The translations under genes and the position numbers were made by a program. The notes under the pieces are model-generated. The model had not been told where the DNA came from and did no database searches. It saw only the letters and a program-made list of their open reading frames with translations. From contig CP091035.1 of NCBI GenBank assembly GCA_039725955.1, forward strand, positions 1 to 64,000: 64,000 bases of DNA. Reading direction: 5' to 3'. Within the stretch, counting starts at the first letter, position 1. Every line of letters starts with the position of its first letter. Positions 9,160-19,030 of the stretch are shown piece by piece. Source of the DNA: Sinorhizobium sp. B11. Lineage in GTDB: Bacteria; Pseudomonadota; Alphaproteobacteria; Rhizobiales; Rhizobiaceae.

Positions 9160-9963
9160 GTGATTATTCACCATTTGCGCGTCATTCCGCTGCTCGTTCG
9201 CATGCATGTCCGCTCCCAGATGGAGTATCGCGGCGCTTTCTGGCTCGATCGTCTTGCCCAAATCCTCTCCTATGGCAGCGTCTTTGCCACAATCGGCATC
9301 CTGCTCGCCCGCTTCGATACGCTCGGAGGCTGGACCTGGCCGGAGCTCGCGCTGCTGTTCAGCTTCCAGCTGCTGGCTTATTCGCTTGGCGCTGCCATGA
9401 GCTTCGTGCAATTGCGCGACCTCGAGGAACTGGTTCGCTTGGGCACGTACGATACGCTGCTGGTCAAGCCTTTCAGCCCCTGGACTTATCTGGTCTTTTC
9501 CGGCCTCAACATCGGCTATATCGGCCACGTCATCCTGGCGGTGGCACTGATGGCCTGGGCCGTTCTATCAATCGACGTGGTCTGGTCGGTCTGGTCCGCC
9601 TCGTTCCTTATTGCTGCTCTCGTCAGCGCCACTCTGCTGACAGCTGCCCTCATGACCATGATCGGCGCGACGGCACTGATCTGGGTGCGCTCCAACCACC
9701 TGTTTTCGATCTTCTTTGGCTTTTGGGAGTTGACGCGCTACCCGCTCAATATTTTTCCGGGCGGCATCCAGGCCATCCTCATCACCGCGGTCCCACTGGC
9801 CCTTACCAGTTCTGTTCCCGTCGGCGCCCTGCTCGGCAAACCGATCCCGATCCTCGGAGATTGGGCCGGACCTGTTGCCCTCGCAGCCGGTCCGATCTGG
9901 GTTTTGATAGCAATGGCGCACTGGCGATACGCCACCGGGAAATATCAGGGAGCCGGGGGTTGA
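9160..9963 (+). CDS. ABC-2 type exporter, permease 2
   Basis: 267 residues from GTG 9160, which has AGGGAGG six bases upstream; the frame continues upstream inside permease 1, but that part is not homologous. Hydrophobic throughout with a conserved RDLEELVRLGTYDTLLVKPFSPW cytoplasmic loop, typical of the COG3694-type partner permease. The three genes 7359-9963 form one compact operon encoding a complete exporter with two different permease subunits. Function of this group is largely unknown; drug, lipid or polysaccharide export have been proposed for ABC-2 systems in general. Confidence 0.85.
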   Translation: MIIHHLRVIPLLVRMHVRSQMEYRGAFWLDRLAQILSYGSVFATIGILLARFDTLGGWTWPELALLFSFQLLAYSLGAAMSFVQLRDLEELVRLGTYDTLLVKPFSPWTYLVFSGLNIGYIGHVILAVALMAWAVLSIDVVWSVWSASFLIAALVSATLLTAALMTMIGATALIWVRSNHLFSIFFGFWELTRYPLNIFPGGIQAILITAVPLALTSSVPVGALLGKPIPILGDWAGPVALAAGPIWVLIAMAHWRYATGKYQGAGG

Positions 9964-11047
9964 TTTCCCTCGATACTGTCTGGGCCGCCGTCCAACCTGC
10001 ACTTCGTGCGGTCCCGAACGGATGCGCCTGCCTTTCGGTGAGGATGAGTTGGGCGCGATCAGGCCCCAAAAAGGGCCGATGATCCAACGGCTTGGGTCGG
10101 CACCATCATCCTCGTGCTGCCATATCTTGATGTTGCAGGTCGGCCAACACACTTGAAGCAAGTTGAACGCCGCGGCCCGCGAAAGCGAATGACTGGTCGC
10201 AAGCTCTAGCGAAAATCCTGATGGTGCTAGAAGCTAAAAGCAACAGCGCTGCATCGCAAAACGAAAGACAGATGCAAAAGGGAGAATGCGAATATGTACG
10301 TCGGGCGGATTGTGGGCGTGGGATAACAGGGCCGGAAACTTCCCGATGCCTACAGGGTTTCAAGCAGATCGTTTTCCAACCGCAGCGCGGAGAAGGCGGG
10401 CAACAGTGTGAATATTGTTGCCCGTGCCGGAAGCGCTGACGCGGCATCAGATAGTCCTACATCGCCTATGAATGCTTGATCTGGAGTGAACGATTTTCCG
10501 TCGTCAGCAACGGCACCCATACACGACCAATCTTTGAGCGCGTGAAAGCCGGTAATACCCCAAGAGATGCGATCGTCTCCGTTCTGGCGGGCCTTGACCG
10601 CGAGTTTGATCAGCATGATACGCCAAGGATCTGCGGGATGGTCGACCTCGTCGAAGATCGGCTATGGTTGGGAAGCATTATCGCGACCGGTTTGCCGGGA
10701 AGGCCCGTAGACGTGGCGGCAGGCCAGATGGCCTGTATCACGACTTATGAATTGTCCTTCCCACGCAGCGATCAGTGTGACCGTGCGTTTCACGCCGATA
10801 GTGCTGATGATACTTGCCGGCACGCCCTCGGGGGCTCGGAATTTTCTGAGTTTGAGATGCCGATTTGTGCCGCCGCCTGCACGGGCGGCATAACACTGGG
10901 TTCGAAGCTGCGGTTCTAGACGGCGTTTAGATCGGGTTCGCGGAACTCGTTAAATGATCATGGCGGCTTGTTCCAGGGCATCAGGAGAAAAATGGAGCTT
11001 GCCGGCCGGCGGCATGACCAGGCGAGAGCCCAGAGGAGGCAATTCGG
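9964..11047. other. About 1.1 kb without recognisable gene
   Basis: Open frames exist on both strands (for example plus 10476-10919, 147 codons, and minus 10350-10616), but they overlap each other, lack ribosome binding sites and match no family I know. Probably decayed DNA. The stretch 10530-10690 on the plus strand (PRDAIVSVLAGLDREFDQHD) has coding-like composition and may be the relic of a gene. Confidence 0.3.
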
Positions 11048-11254
11048 ATGAAGTTCTCGAAGAGACTGGCTCATGACGTAAGGCATTGCATCGCCAAATG
11101 TCTTCGGCGACAGGGATTTCGAAAGACGTATTCAAACCACAGTAACTTCGAATACACGCGGATCTGCTCTTTCGGCCTCGGCAATCGCGGAAATTCCTGG
11201 CTTTTGATCCGCGCAAAAGTTAGCGAATATGTGGAGCAAGGTTTTGGAATTTAG
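11048..11254 (+). CDS. Small unknown protein upstream of pyrF
   Basis: 68 residues, basic, with a strong AGGAGG eight bases before the ATG. No family recognised. It ends 20 bp before the pyrF start, in the same direction, so the two are probably cotranscribed. The sequence (RRQGFRKTYSNHSNFEYTR, SFGLGNRGNSWLLIRAKVSEY) does not look like a leader peptide. It could be a small independent gene or the tail of a decayed one. Confidence 0.45.
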   Translation: MKFSKRLAHDVRHCIAKCLRRQGFRKTYSNHSNFEYTRICSFGLGNRGNSWLLIRAKVSEYVEQGFGI

Positions 11255-11274
11255 CGACGGAAGGAGATTGGGCG

Positions 11275-12174
11275 ATGTCGTCTGGTTCGTGGGTAGAAAC
11301 AGTTCGGCAGAACGCTGCCAGATATGGCGAGCTTGTTGCCGGCATCGATCCGTCGCCCTCGGAGATTCCGTCTTTTTTTGACCAAGACGACCCTGCATGG
11401 ATCAGCCGCTTTGCCGATTTTGTTCTGGACACGATCGAGGGACACGCCGGGTTCGTGAAGTTCCAGAGCGCTTACTTTGAAGCATGCGGCCTTGCAGGCC
11501 TCACCGCCCTCTCGCTAGGGATGAAGCGCGCAAAGGCTGCCGGTATCGGTGTGATTCTCGACGCTAAGCGAGGCGACATCGGAGCCACCGCTGCCGCCTA
11601 TGCTCGCGCCTACCTGACACCTGTGTCAGAGGGTGGATCTGGCGATTTTGAGGCCGATTGCCTGACCGTAAATCCGCTAATGGGTCCCGATACGCTCGAA
11701 CCATTTGCCGAATGTGCCACACGTTACGGGAAAGGCCTGTTCGTCCTCTGCCGCACGTCCAATCCCGGTGCCGGATGGCTACAGGATCGAATGACCGGAA
11801 ACCGGCCGATTTCGGATCATGTTGCCGAGCTCATCGGAGAGATCGGTCGGCGGGATAACGACGGCTTGAGCCCAATCGGCGCAGTCATCGGAGCGACCGT
11901 TCCACATGAGGGGCGACGGCTGCGGATGCTCATGCCTCATACGATCATTCTCGCACCCGGCTTGGGAGCGCAAGGTGGCGACGCAAGCAGCATCGATGCA
12001 CTTCGGGGCAAGCAATTGGGCGATCTTTTGGTGCCGGTGTCGCGCGGCCTTGCAAGTGTTGTCGACCGCGAGATCTCGCCGGCAGACTACCGCGAACTTA
12101 TCTTGAACCGGATTGCTGGCTTTAAGGATGCTATCGCTCATCGTCCTGCCGCCCCTGCGGCAGCGAACTGGTGA
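11275..12174 (+). CDS. pyrF: Orotidine 5'-phosphate decarboxylase, type 2
   Basis: 299 residues. The active-site block VILDAKRGDIGATAAAYARAYL carries the DxKxxD motif of OMP decarboxylases, and the length with the FVKFQSAYFEACG and GLFVLCRTSNPGA segments places it in the longer type-2 (mycobacterial/Myxococcus-like) family, not the 230-residue type 1 that rhizobia usually have as the housekeeping enzyme. It catalyses OMP to UMP, the last step of pyrimidine synthesis, in the cytoplasm. GAAGGAG lies nine bases upstream. No other pyr gene is near, which suggests an acquired or additional copy. Confidence 0.88.
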   Translation: MSSGSWVETVRQNAARYGELVAGIDPSPSEIPSFFDQDDPAWISRFADFVLDTIEGHAGFVKFQSAYFEACGLAGLTALSLGMKRAKAAGIGVILDAKRGDIGATAAAYARAYLTPVSEGGSGDFEADCLTVNPLMGPDTLEPFAECATRYGKGLFVLCRTSNPGAGWLQDRMTGNRPISDHVAELIGEIGRRDNDGLSPIGAVIGATVPHEGRRLRMLMPHTIILAPGLGAQGGDASSIDALRGKQLGDLLVPVSRGLASVVDREISPADYRELILNRIAGFKDAIAHRPAAPAAANW

Positions 12175-13000
12175 GCCCTCTTGTGTCCTGCCTAGCCAGG
12201 AAAGAGGAAAACGCAGAGGAACTATTGGTTTTGGCCCAAACCCGGGATGGTTCTTCGCAACCGATCTCGCCAAAACGTTCATTGCCAAGACAATTTCAAA
12301 ATGGGCCACCCGAGCCGACTCCAGCGATTTCAACGGCACGGTGACCTAGATCGCGAGGCACGCTGATCCAAACGAAAATCGACACTCTCTGGCTCAGGCA
12401 GTGCTGCACTTTCAGTTGCAATATCATCCGGACCCTTCGAGACCCATCGATGGTTGTTACCGTGCCTAATATTCCAAGACCTAAGCGATCGTTGCGAATA
12501 GCCACGGTCTCGACCTCGGCCCCATCTACATACGTGAAGCGACAACAGAGAAGTCCGGGCCGCTCGCTCGCTTGATCAGGAAGTTGCCGGCCTCGTTGAG
12601 AACGCGGTCTGCGCGGTCTTCACGGCTCGGTTGTCCAAAACAGCGTTGGGAATTACTCGGGATGGGGCCTCGCCTTTTGGATATTGACGAACCCTATCCG
12701 CTAAAGCGGCTTCGCCGTGCCTCAGCCGAGATTACCGCTGGTACCGGCGTCGACGCGGTCGGTTACCGCGTCGATCTCACCAGAGCTCAAGTTTTTTGAA
12801 CGGCTTCTCGTCGACCCGCGCTTGCTTCGAAAGCGCTGAGCGCGCAAATCACCCATCCAAGCCCAGCGCTCTATCATTCCTGGCGGAGGCGATTTTTCGT
12901 ACACAGGCGATTGCCTGACACGTATAAGCGGTAAGCCGCAGGACCTCCTGAAAAATCGAAAGATCGCTCAGGGAGCTGCCATTTGTTACCGCCTAGACAC
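12175..13000. other. Gap without recognisable gene
   Basis: About 0.8 kb with short overlapping frames only. The part nearest 13000 may include the lost N-terminus of the regulator pseudogene that follows, but I cannot align it with confidence. Confidence 0.3.
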
Positions 13001-13079
13001 GGGAAGGTCGCTGCGAGGTCCTGCTGCTGACAAGCGCCGCTGGGTCCTTTCAATGAAACGAAGCCGCCTCTGATTATTT

Positions 13080-13625
13080 CGGTCTTCGCGTTGAGTTTCG
13101 GAGAACAACTGGACGTCCCTGATTATTTCCTTGATCCGCAGCGCATGCAGGCCGGTCTCGTGTGGTTCGGCAGGGGATATGTGGAGTATAAATTCCCCAA
13201 CAATGCCCGCGTCCTCAACAAGGATATCGGTGCGCGAGTTCTCTTTGGAACTTTCGTCGGAAGTCCCGGGCACCAACTAAGACTGACCTTCTGACCTAAC
13301 GCTGCGGGTAAACGAATGGCTATCGGGTCATGGACGCCGCCGGTGACAATGGCGATAAGCGCGGCGCGTTTACGCTGCCGTGGTGGAAATTGGACGGCTC
13401 GCAATATGGAACCAAGAGGACATGGAACATATCAAGGCGGGCATCTTTATTGACGGTCTACCAGCACCGGAAGTAACGACACACGATCTCGCACTGGCGC
13501 AGCACTCTTCTATCCTGTCAAGAGTCGGGATCGCGGAGGATGCCCGCCACACGGGTGACGTCAACATTTTTGGTCGCAACTTCGGAAATCACGGTCGCGA
13601 TATCGTCATGCGCCTGCATGTCTGA
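13080..13625 (+). pseudogene. ArsR/SmtB-like regulator remnant
   Basis: Three frames must be joined to read one protein: LDVPDYFLDPQRMQAGLVWF-GRGYVEYKFPNNARVLNK, then ELSSEVPGTN with in-frame stops and PSDLTLRVNEW, then DKRGAFTLPWWKLDGSQYGT, then IGIAEDARHTGDVNIFGRNFGNHGRDIVMRL. Together these match the C-terminal ligand-sensing part of a family of winged-helix regulators that accompany sugar ABC operons in rhizobia. At least three frameshifts and two stops are present, and the DNA-binding N-terminus is not visible. It ends next to and convergent with the sugar importer genes, whose former regulator it may be. Confidence 0.7.
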
Positions 13626-14570
13626 CTAGGATCGGCGTTTGCCTCCAGCCGCGGTGATGACGCCGACGATGATGAGGCCGGTAAGCAGCAGGCGCACCCC
13701 GGCGCTGACGCCGAATGTGTTGAGCATCGTCAGCAGAAGCACGAGGAAAAGAGCGGCTCCCCAGATGCCGGGAATATTGGCCTTGCCGCCTGCAACAGAC
13801 GTGCCGCCAATGACGACGACGGCAATCGAGGACAGCAGATATTCATTACCGATATCGACATTTGCGCCGCGGAAATAGCCCGCAAGCAATGCACCGTTCA
13901 AACCACCAAGTGTGCCTGATAGCGTGTACGTGAGAAAGCGGATCCGTCCGACCGGAACCCCTGCAAGCCACGCAGCGCGAATATTTTGTCCGATCGCCAG
14001 CACCGCGCGCCCGTAGATCATCCGGCGGAGCGCAATACCAGCGCCCGCGGTGAAAAGAATGGTGGCGAGTGCCAGTACGGGAACGCCGAGAATCTGAAGA
14101 TTGGTGAAATCGGCAAAACCTGACGGCGGCTTGATCTGCAGGCCGCGACCATAACTGATATCGATCGACTGGATGATGAAGCTTGCCGAGAGCGTCGCGA
14201 TGATCGGCGGAATGCGCAGCGCCCAGATCAACAGATAGTTGGCGACACCGACCGCAGCACCGCTGGCGAGTGCGGCAAGCAGGCCGATGACGATCATGCT
14301 GTCCTGCCCATTCATGGTCTTCATCGCGACTGCGCTGGCAAGCCCGATATTGGCCGGCAGTGAGAGATCGACGTTACCGGGACCGAGCGTGATCACGAAC
14401 ATCTGCCCGGTACCTACAATGACCATGAAGACGGCGAGCGAGAATGCGGCCGTCAGCATGCCGCCGGCGCCGTAGCCGCCGGTAAACGCGATGGTTGCGA
14501 GCCAGGCAGCGAGAGCGCCGACGAAGGACCAGATCCACGGCTTTGCGGCAAGCGCCTTCAATTGCGTCAT
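13626..14570 (-). CDS. Sugar ABC transporter permease (RbsC-like) 2
   Basis: 314 residues, eight to nine hydrophobic segments, with the GNIRAAWLAGVPVGRIRFLTYTLSG block and GGTSVAGGKANIPGIWGA motif of the ribose/galactofuranose (CUT2) permease family. It is the last gene of the leftward operon and starts one base after the stop of the first permease gene. With the partner permease it forms the inner-membrane channel. The C-terminus ends AAGGKRRS. Substrate unknown. Confidence 0.88.
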   Translation of the reverse strand: MTQLKALAAKPWIWSFVGALAAWLATIAFTGGYGAGGMLTAAFSLAVFMVIVGTGQMFVITLGPGNVDLSLPANIGLASAVAMKTMNGQDSMIVIGLLAALASGAAVGVANYLLIWALRIPPIIATLSASFIIQSIDISYGRGLQIKPPSGFADFTNLQILGVPVLALATILFTAGAGIALRRMIYGRAVLAIGQNIRAAWLAGVPVGRIRFLTYTLSGTLGGLNGALLAGYFRGANVDIGNEYLLSSIAVVVIGGTSVAGGKANIPGIWGAALFLVLLLTMLNTFGVSAGVRLLLTGLIIVGVITAAGGKRRS

Positions 14571-14571
14571 C

Positions 14572-15549
14572 TCATGCCTCCTTGCGGCTGATCAGCGCGC
14601 GAGCTGCAAGCACGATGATGAGGATCGCGCCATTCGCCGCCACCTGCCAATCCGGCGGAATATGCATGAAGGTCAGCAGTGACGAGGCGGCAAGCGCCAG
14701 CGTCAGCGCGCCGATGACTGCGCCGATCGGCGACACGCGCCCTCCCACGAATTCACCGCCGCCGAGGATGACGCCGGCGATCGACAGCAGCGTATAGCCA
14801 TTGCCGATATTGGCATCGCCGGACGAGGTAATGCCTATCAGCGTCATTCCGGAAAGCACCCCGAAGCTACCCGCCAGTGCAAAGAGCGTGATCTTGGTGC
14901 GCAAGAGCGACCAGCCGGCCCGGGCCAGCGCTGCCGGATTGCCGCCGGAACCGCGCAGGATGACGCCGTAGGAGGTGCGCATCAGCCCAAAATATACGAT
15001 CGCGGCAATGAGGATCGCGGCGGCGATCGGAAAAGGAATGAAGGGCGGCTTGAAAGAGGTGATCGCCTGAAGCCATTCCGGTGCCTTGCCACCGGGCTTG
15101 GGCAGTACGAGAATAGCCAGCCCCTGCCAGACGAAGCTCATGCCGAGCGTCACGACGATCGAGGGCAGGTTGCGCAGGTGAATCAGTGCGCCGAGCAGCG
15201 CATACACGCCAATCGAGCCAAGCAGCACGACGACGCCAAGCAATGGTGCTTCGCGGAGCCAGGTGGCGGTCACACAGCCCACGAAACCGACGAAGGTTCC
15301 TATCGAAAGATCGAGCTCGTTGCCGGCGATGACGAACATCTGCGCGATGGTGGCGAGCGCAATTGGGATCGCGAGGTTCAGCATCAGACTGAAGCCAAAA
15401 TAGGAGATGGCGCGCGGATTGAGCCAGGCGATCGCAAGAAGCACAAGCGCGAGCGAGAGCGCCGGCAGCATGGCACGCAAGGCGCGTGCCCTTCCGGCGC
15501 TGCTGCGGGCAGACCGCGTGGCAGAATTGTTCAGCGAAACGAATGTCAT
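14572..15549 (-). CDS. Sugar ABC transporter permease (RbsC-like) 1
   Basis: 325 residues with CUT2 permease motifs (GNELDLSIGTFVGFVGC near residues 75-91, GGGEFVGGRVSPIGAVIGAL toward the C-terminus). It lies between the ATPase and the second permease with one-base spacings, so translation is coupled. The two permeases are different from each other, as in the YtfT/YjfF pair of galactofuranose uptake. Start region MTFVSLNNSATRSARSS is hydrophilic and cytoplasmic. Confidence 0.88.
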   Translation of the reverse strand: MTFVSLNNSATRSARSSAGRARALRAMLPALSLALVLLAIAWLNPRAISYFGFSLMLNLAIPIALATIAQMFVIAGNELDLSIGTFVGFVGCVTATWLREAPLLGVVVLLGSIGVYALLGALIHLRNLPSIVVTLGMSFVWQGLAILVLPKPGGKAPEWLQAITSFKPPFIPFPIAAAILIAAIVYFGLMRTSYGVILRGSGGNPAALARAGWSLLRTKITLFALAGSFGVLSGMTLIGITSSGDANIGNGYTLLSIAGVILGGGEFVGGRVSPIGAVIGALTLALAASSLLTFMHIPPDWQVAANGAILIIVLAARALISRKEA

Positions 15550-15550
15550 C

Positions 15551-17035
15551 TCAGCTTGCCTCGACGAAGGAGGATTGGATGATCTTCTGCTCGGTCAGCT
15601 CGTCGCGCCTGAGGTTGGCGACAATGCGGCCGTTCTTGAAGACGTAGACATGGTGACAATTGTCGAGCTCTTCCGTCTCGGTCGTATACCAGATGAAGGT
15701 GCGGCCATTGGCAGCCTCCTCGCGGATGAGATCGTAGACCTCGAGCTTGGTGCCGATATCGACACCTCGCATCGGATCGTCCATCAGAATGATATCGGCA
15801 TCGGAGCCAAGCGCGCGGGCAAAAAGCGCCTTCTGCTGGTTACCGCCCGAAAGCGAAAGGATATTGTTATTCATTTCTGGCGTTCGGATGCCGATCCGGC
15901 GCTTCCAGGCATCGGCAAGCTCAGCCTCGCGCTTCGGCGAGATGAGCAGGCCGGCACGTAGCCGCTTCAGCGATCGGATACCGATATTCTCGGCGATCGA
16001 CCATTGCGGGAAGATGCCGTCGGATTGCCGGTCGCCCGCAACAAGGGCCACCGGTGCTGTCACCTCGATATCGACCTTGCTGCGGTGGGCGGCATTGAAG
16101 ATTGCCAGCAACAGATCGGTCTGGCCGTGGCCGGCAAGCCCGGCAAGACCGATAATTGAGCCTGACTGGGCAACGAGCTCGGCGCCGTCGCCCTGACGTG
16201 CCGGTCGTGCCCGCACGCGCGGCGCCCCCGTCGGCTCGGCGGCGATGGCTTGCGCTGGGCATTTCTCGCGATGGGCGGCTCCACCCATGGTCGCGACAAG
16301 CCGGTCGCGGTCATAGGCACGCGCCGCATCGGCGGCCACCACCTTGCCGTCGCGCATAACGACGATGCGGTCGGCATTCTGCAGTACCTCGCCAAGTACA
16401 TGTGAAATCAGGATGCAGCTGCCCCCGCCCGCAACGAAGCGCTGTACGAAGGCAAGCAGTTGGCCCGCAGTATGGGCATCGAGCGAAGAGGTCGGCTCGT
16501 CCAGGATCACGAGGTTCAGCGGATCCTCCGTCACCGTAAACGCGCGGGCCACCTCCACCATCTGCCGCCGCCCGATTGACAGATCCGCCACAATATCGGC
16601 GGCATCGATGCCGTGCTCGGGAAAGATCTCGTCGAGCTTGGCGGTAATCAGTTCGGCGGCACGCCGGTGCCACCCGAAACCACGCAGTCCCGGATGGTTG
16701 ATGCGGGTATTCTCTGCGACGGAAAGGTTGGGGCAGAGCGACAGTTCCTGGAAGACGCAGCGGATGCCGGATCTCTGGGCGCGGATGACAGAATAGTTCT
16801 CTGCAGCTGTCTCGCCGACCGTCATGCTGCCGCGGTCGAGCATCAGCGTTCCAGCCAGCATGTTCATCAGCGTCGACTTGCCGGCGCCGTTATGGCCGAC
16901 GAGCCCGACACATTCGCCGGCGCGAACGTCGAAATCGACGCCATCAAGTGCCCTCACGGCGCCGAAATGCTTTTTGGCGCCGCTTAGGCTAATGATGATC
17001 CGGTTGGCCACAGCCTGCACCGGCGTGACCATCAC
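15551..17035 (-). CDS. Sugar ABC transporter ATP-binding protein (double domain)
   Basis: 494 residues with two ATPase domains. N-terminal domain: Walker A GHNGAGKST, signature LSIGRRQMVEVARAF, Walker B LVILDEPTSSLD. C-terminal domain: degenerate Walker A (GLAGHGQTDLLL), signature LSGGNQQKALFARAL, and IILMDDPMRGVD. This is the CUT2 (RbsA/XylG/MglA) plan in which the second domain is catalytically weak. It overlaps the binding-protein gene by ATGA and powers import with the two permeases downstream. Confidence 0.92.
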   Translation of the reverse strand: MMVTPVQAVANRIIISLSGAKKHFGAVRALDGVDFDVRAGECVGLVGHNGAGKSTLMNMLAGTLMLDRGSMTVGETAAENYSVIRAQRSGIRCVFQELSLCPNLSVAENTRINHPGLRGFGWHRRAAELITAKLDEIFPEHGIDAADIVADLSIGRRQMVEVARAFTVTEDPLNLVILDEPTSSLDAHTAGQLLAFVQRFVAGGGSCILISHVLGEVLQNADRIVVMRDGKVVAADAARAYDRDRLVATMGGAAHREKCPAQAIAAEPTGAPRVRARPARQGDGAELVAQSGSIIGLAGLAGHGQTDLLLAIFNAAHRSKVDIEVTAPVALVAGDRQSDGIFPQWSIAENIGIRSLKRLRAGLLISPKREAELADAWKRRIGIRTPEMNNNILSLSGGNQQKALFARALGSDADIILMDDPMRGVDIGTKLEVYDLIREEAANGRTFIWYTTETEELDNCHHVYVFKNGRIVANLRRDELTEQKIIQSSFVEAS

Positions 17036-18045
17036 TTGATATTGGCCTTGATGGCTTCGACGGCGTCGGCCTGCGAATATTCCTTTGTGGCAACGCTGCC
17101 AATGGGAATATCCGTCAAATGCTGCTCGAAATCATCCTGCGTGAACGCGAGATAAGGCACGAGGAGATCGTGCGGGATGTCCTTGCGCCCATCTAACACC
17201 TGCTGAGCGACCCAAAACGCGAGGGTCGAAACACCGGGCGCGATCGAAGCGGACCAGGTCTTGTAGCCGTCCTTGGCCTTCTGCTCTTTCCACCATTGCA
17301 GCTCGTCCTGACGGTTCCCCATGATGATGGTCGGGCGCGGCTTGCCGGCAGCGGCGAAGGCCTGGGCCGCGCCGTAGCCGTCACCGCCCTGCGTGACGAC
17401 ACCGACAATATCCGGCAGCGAAGGCAGAACGGTCGCGACGGCTTTTTGCGCCGTCGTCTGGTCCCAGTTGCCGGTGACCGAATTGACGATCTTGAATTCC
17501 GGATTGGCGGCAACAGCTTCCGTCAGGCCCTTGTGGATGGAATCGTCGATCGAGGTGCCCGCAAGGCCCCGGATTTCCAGAAGGTTCCCGCCTTCCGGAT
17601 GAAGCGCCTTCATCTGCGCGATTTCCTGTTTGCCCATATCCTCGAAATCAACGACGACGCGATAAGCGCAAGGCTCGTTGACGATACCATCAAAAGAGAC
17701 GACGACGATGCCTGCTTCGCAGGCCTGTTTGATGGCGCCATTCAGCGCATCCGGCGAAGCGGCGTTGATGACGATCGCATCATAGCCCTGCAGGATGAGG
17801 TTCTGGATCTGAGCGGCCTGGGTTGGCACTTCCTGGTCGGCGGTCGTGAACACGTCGGCCGCACCGACGATCTTGTCGGCGACTGCCTTCTTGGTCACGA
17901 TATCATAGCTCTTGAGCATCGCCTGGCGCCAGGAATTGCCGGCATAGTTGTTGGAGAAGGCGATTTTCTTGCCGCTCGTGTCGGCAAAGGCCGTGCCCGA
18001 TGCGAGCATTGCGGCAAGGCTGGCAAGTACGAAGACTTTACGCAT
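17032..18045 (-). CDS. Sugar ABC transporter substrate-binding protein (CUT2)
   Basis: 337 residues from ATG 18045, with GGGAGGA just upstream; the frame runs on to 18108 but without homology. Signal peptide MRKVFVLASLAAMLASGTAFA. Type I periplasmic sugar-binding fold with KIAFSNNYAGNSWRQAMLKSY, DAIVINAASPDALNGAIKQACEAGI and the hinge segment GGDGYGAAQAF. It delivers a sugar or related compound to the permease pair. The lactonase and tautomerase genes just upstream in the operon suggest a sugar whose oxidation passes through a lactone. Confidence 0.9.
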   Translation of the reverse strand: MRKVFVLASLAAMLASGTAFADTSGKKIAFSNNYAGNSWRQAMLKSYDIVTKKAVADKIVGAADVFTTADQEVPTQAAQIQNLILQGYDAIVINAASPDALNGAIKQACEAGIVVVSFDGIVNEPCAYRVVVDFEDMGKQEIAQMKALHPEGGNLLEIRGLAGTSIDDSIHKGLTEAVAANPEFKIVNSVTGNWDQTTAQKAVATVLPSLPDIVGVVTQGGDGYGAAQAFAAAGKPRPTIIMGNRQDELQWWKEQKAKDGYKTWSASIAPGVSTLAFWVAQQVLDGRKDIPHDLLVPYLAFTQDDFEQHLTDIPIGSVATKEYSQADAVEAIKANIK

Positions 18046-18142
18046 TTCATTCCTCCCTAAGTTGTTTAGCCTCGAGTGAAAGGCCTTCACGCGGCGCCGA
18101 TCCTCCATCGGCAGTCATTCCCGCCAGCCGGTTTTCCGGATG

Positions 18143-19027
18143 TCAGAACAGTCTTAGTCCCGGCACGCGCACCCTAAGCCTGTGCAGCGAACTCGAGGCG
18201 GTAATATACAGGCTCTTCAGATCCTCGTCACCGAAGGTGAAATTGGCAGTCGGCTCCGGCGTGCGGATAAGGCCGAGCATATGGCCCGAAGGATCAAAGA
18301 CCTGAATGCCGCCAGGCCCGCAGCAATAGACGTTGCCGCAGCTGTCGATCTTCATGCCATCCGGCGCACCCGGCTCGTTTCCTTTTGTCTCGGCCCAGAC
18401 CGCCCCACCGGTGAGTTGGCCCTGCGGCGAGATGGCGAACACCCGGATATGCTGACGCTCGGTGTCATTGACGAAGAGGCGCGATTCATCGAGCGAAAAG
18501 CAGAGGCCGTTCGGCTGGGCGAAATCATCCACCAGGAGCGTCAAGTTTGAACCGTCCGGATCAACGCGATAGACGCCCTGAAAGGAGAGATCCTGCGGCC
18601 GCTGCACGCCATAATATTCCATTCGCCCATAAGTGGGGTCGGTGAAATAGATAGCGCCGCCGGTCGCGACGACGATGTCGTTCGGGCTGTTCAGCTCCTT
18701 GCCCTTGTAGCGCGTAGCGATGACGCTCGTCGAACCGTCGCGCTCGGCCCTGGTGACGCGGCTCATCGCATGTTCGCAGGTGAGCAACCGCCCTTCGCGA
18801 TCCAAAGTATTGCCGTTCGCCTTGTTGCTTGGCCGGCGAAAATCCTCGATCGCGCCGGAAGGCCGGCGGATGTACATGCGGTTTTCGGGCATGTCGCTGA
18901 AGACAAGCCATTTCTCGTAAGGATGCCAGACGGGACCTTCAGTAAAACCGAGACCACTTGCCAGGGTCTCCAGCGCCCCGTCGCCGACCACGTCGGCAAA
19001 TCCCGGATCGCGGGTGCTCCTCACCAT
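18143..19027 (-). CDS. SMP-30/gluconolactonase family protein
   Basis: 294 residues. GFTEGPVWHPYEKWLVFSDM with the metal-binding glutamate (TEGP), LNSPNDIVVATGGAIYFTDP (SPND) and FAQPNGLCFSLDESRLFVND (PNGL plus D) are the calcium-binding motifs of the six-bladed SMP-30 lactonases, so the active site looks complete. No signal peptide. Such enzymes open sugar lactones to acids. It sits between the tautomerase and the binding-protein gene, in the same direction, so a catabolic role for the imported sugar is the simplest reading. Confidence 0.88.
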   Translation of the reverse strand: MVRSTRDPGFADVVGDGALETLASGLGFTEGPVWHPYEKWLVFSDMPENRMYIRRPSGAIEDFRRPSNKANGNTLDREGRLLTCEHAMSRVTRAERDGSTSVIATRYKGKELNSPNDIVVATGGAIYFTDPTYGRMEYYGVQRPQDLSFQGVYRVDPDGSNLTLLVDDFAQPNGLCFSLDESRLFVNDTERQHIRVFAISPQGQLTGGAVWAETKGNEPGAPDGMKIDSCGNVYCCGPGGIQVFDPSGHMLGLIRTPEPTANFTFGDEDLKSLYITASSSLHRLRVRVPGLRLF

Positions 19028-19030
19028 GGC

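Noticed and set aside
8991..10082. 363-codon plus-strand frame
   Set aside because: Overlaps both ABC-2 permeases in another frame; composition is Arg/Ser/Pro rich.
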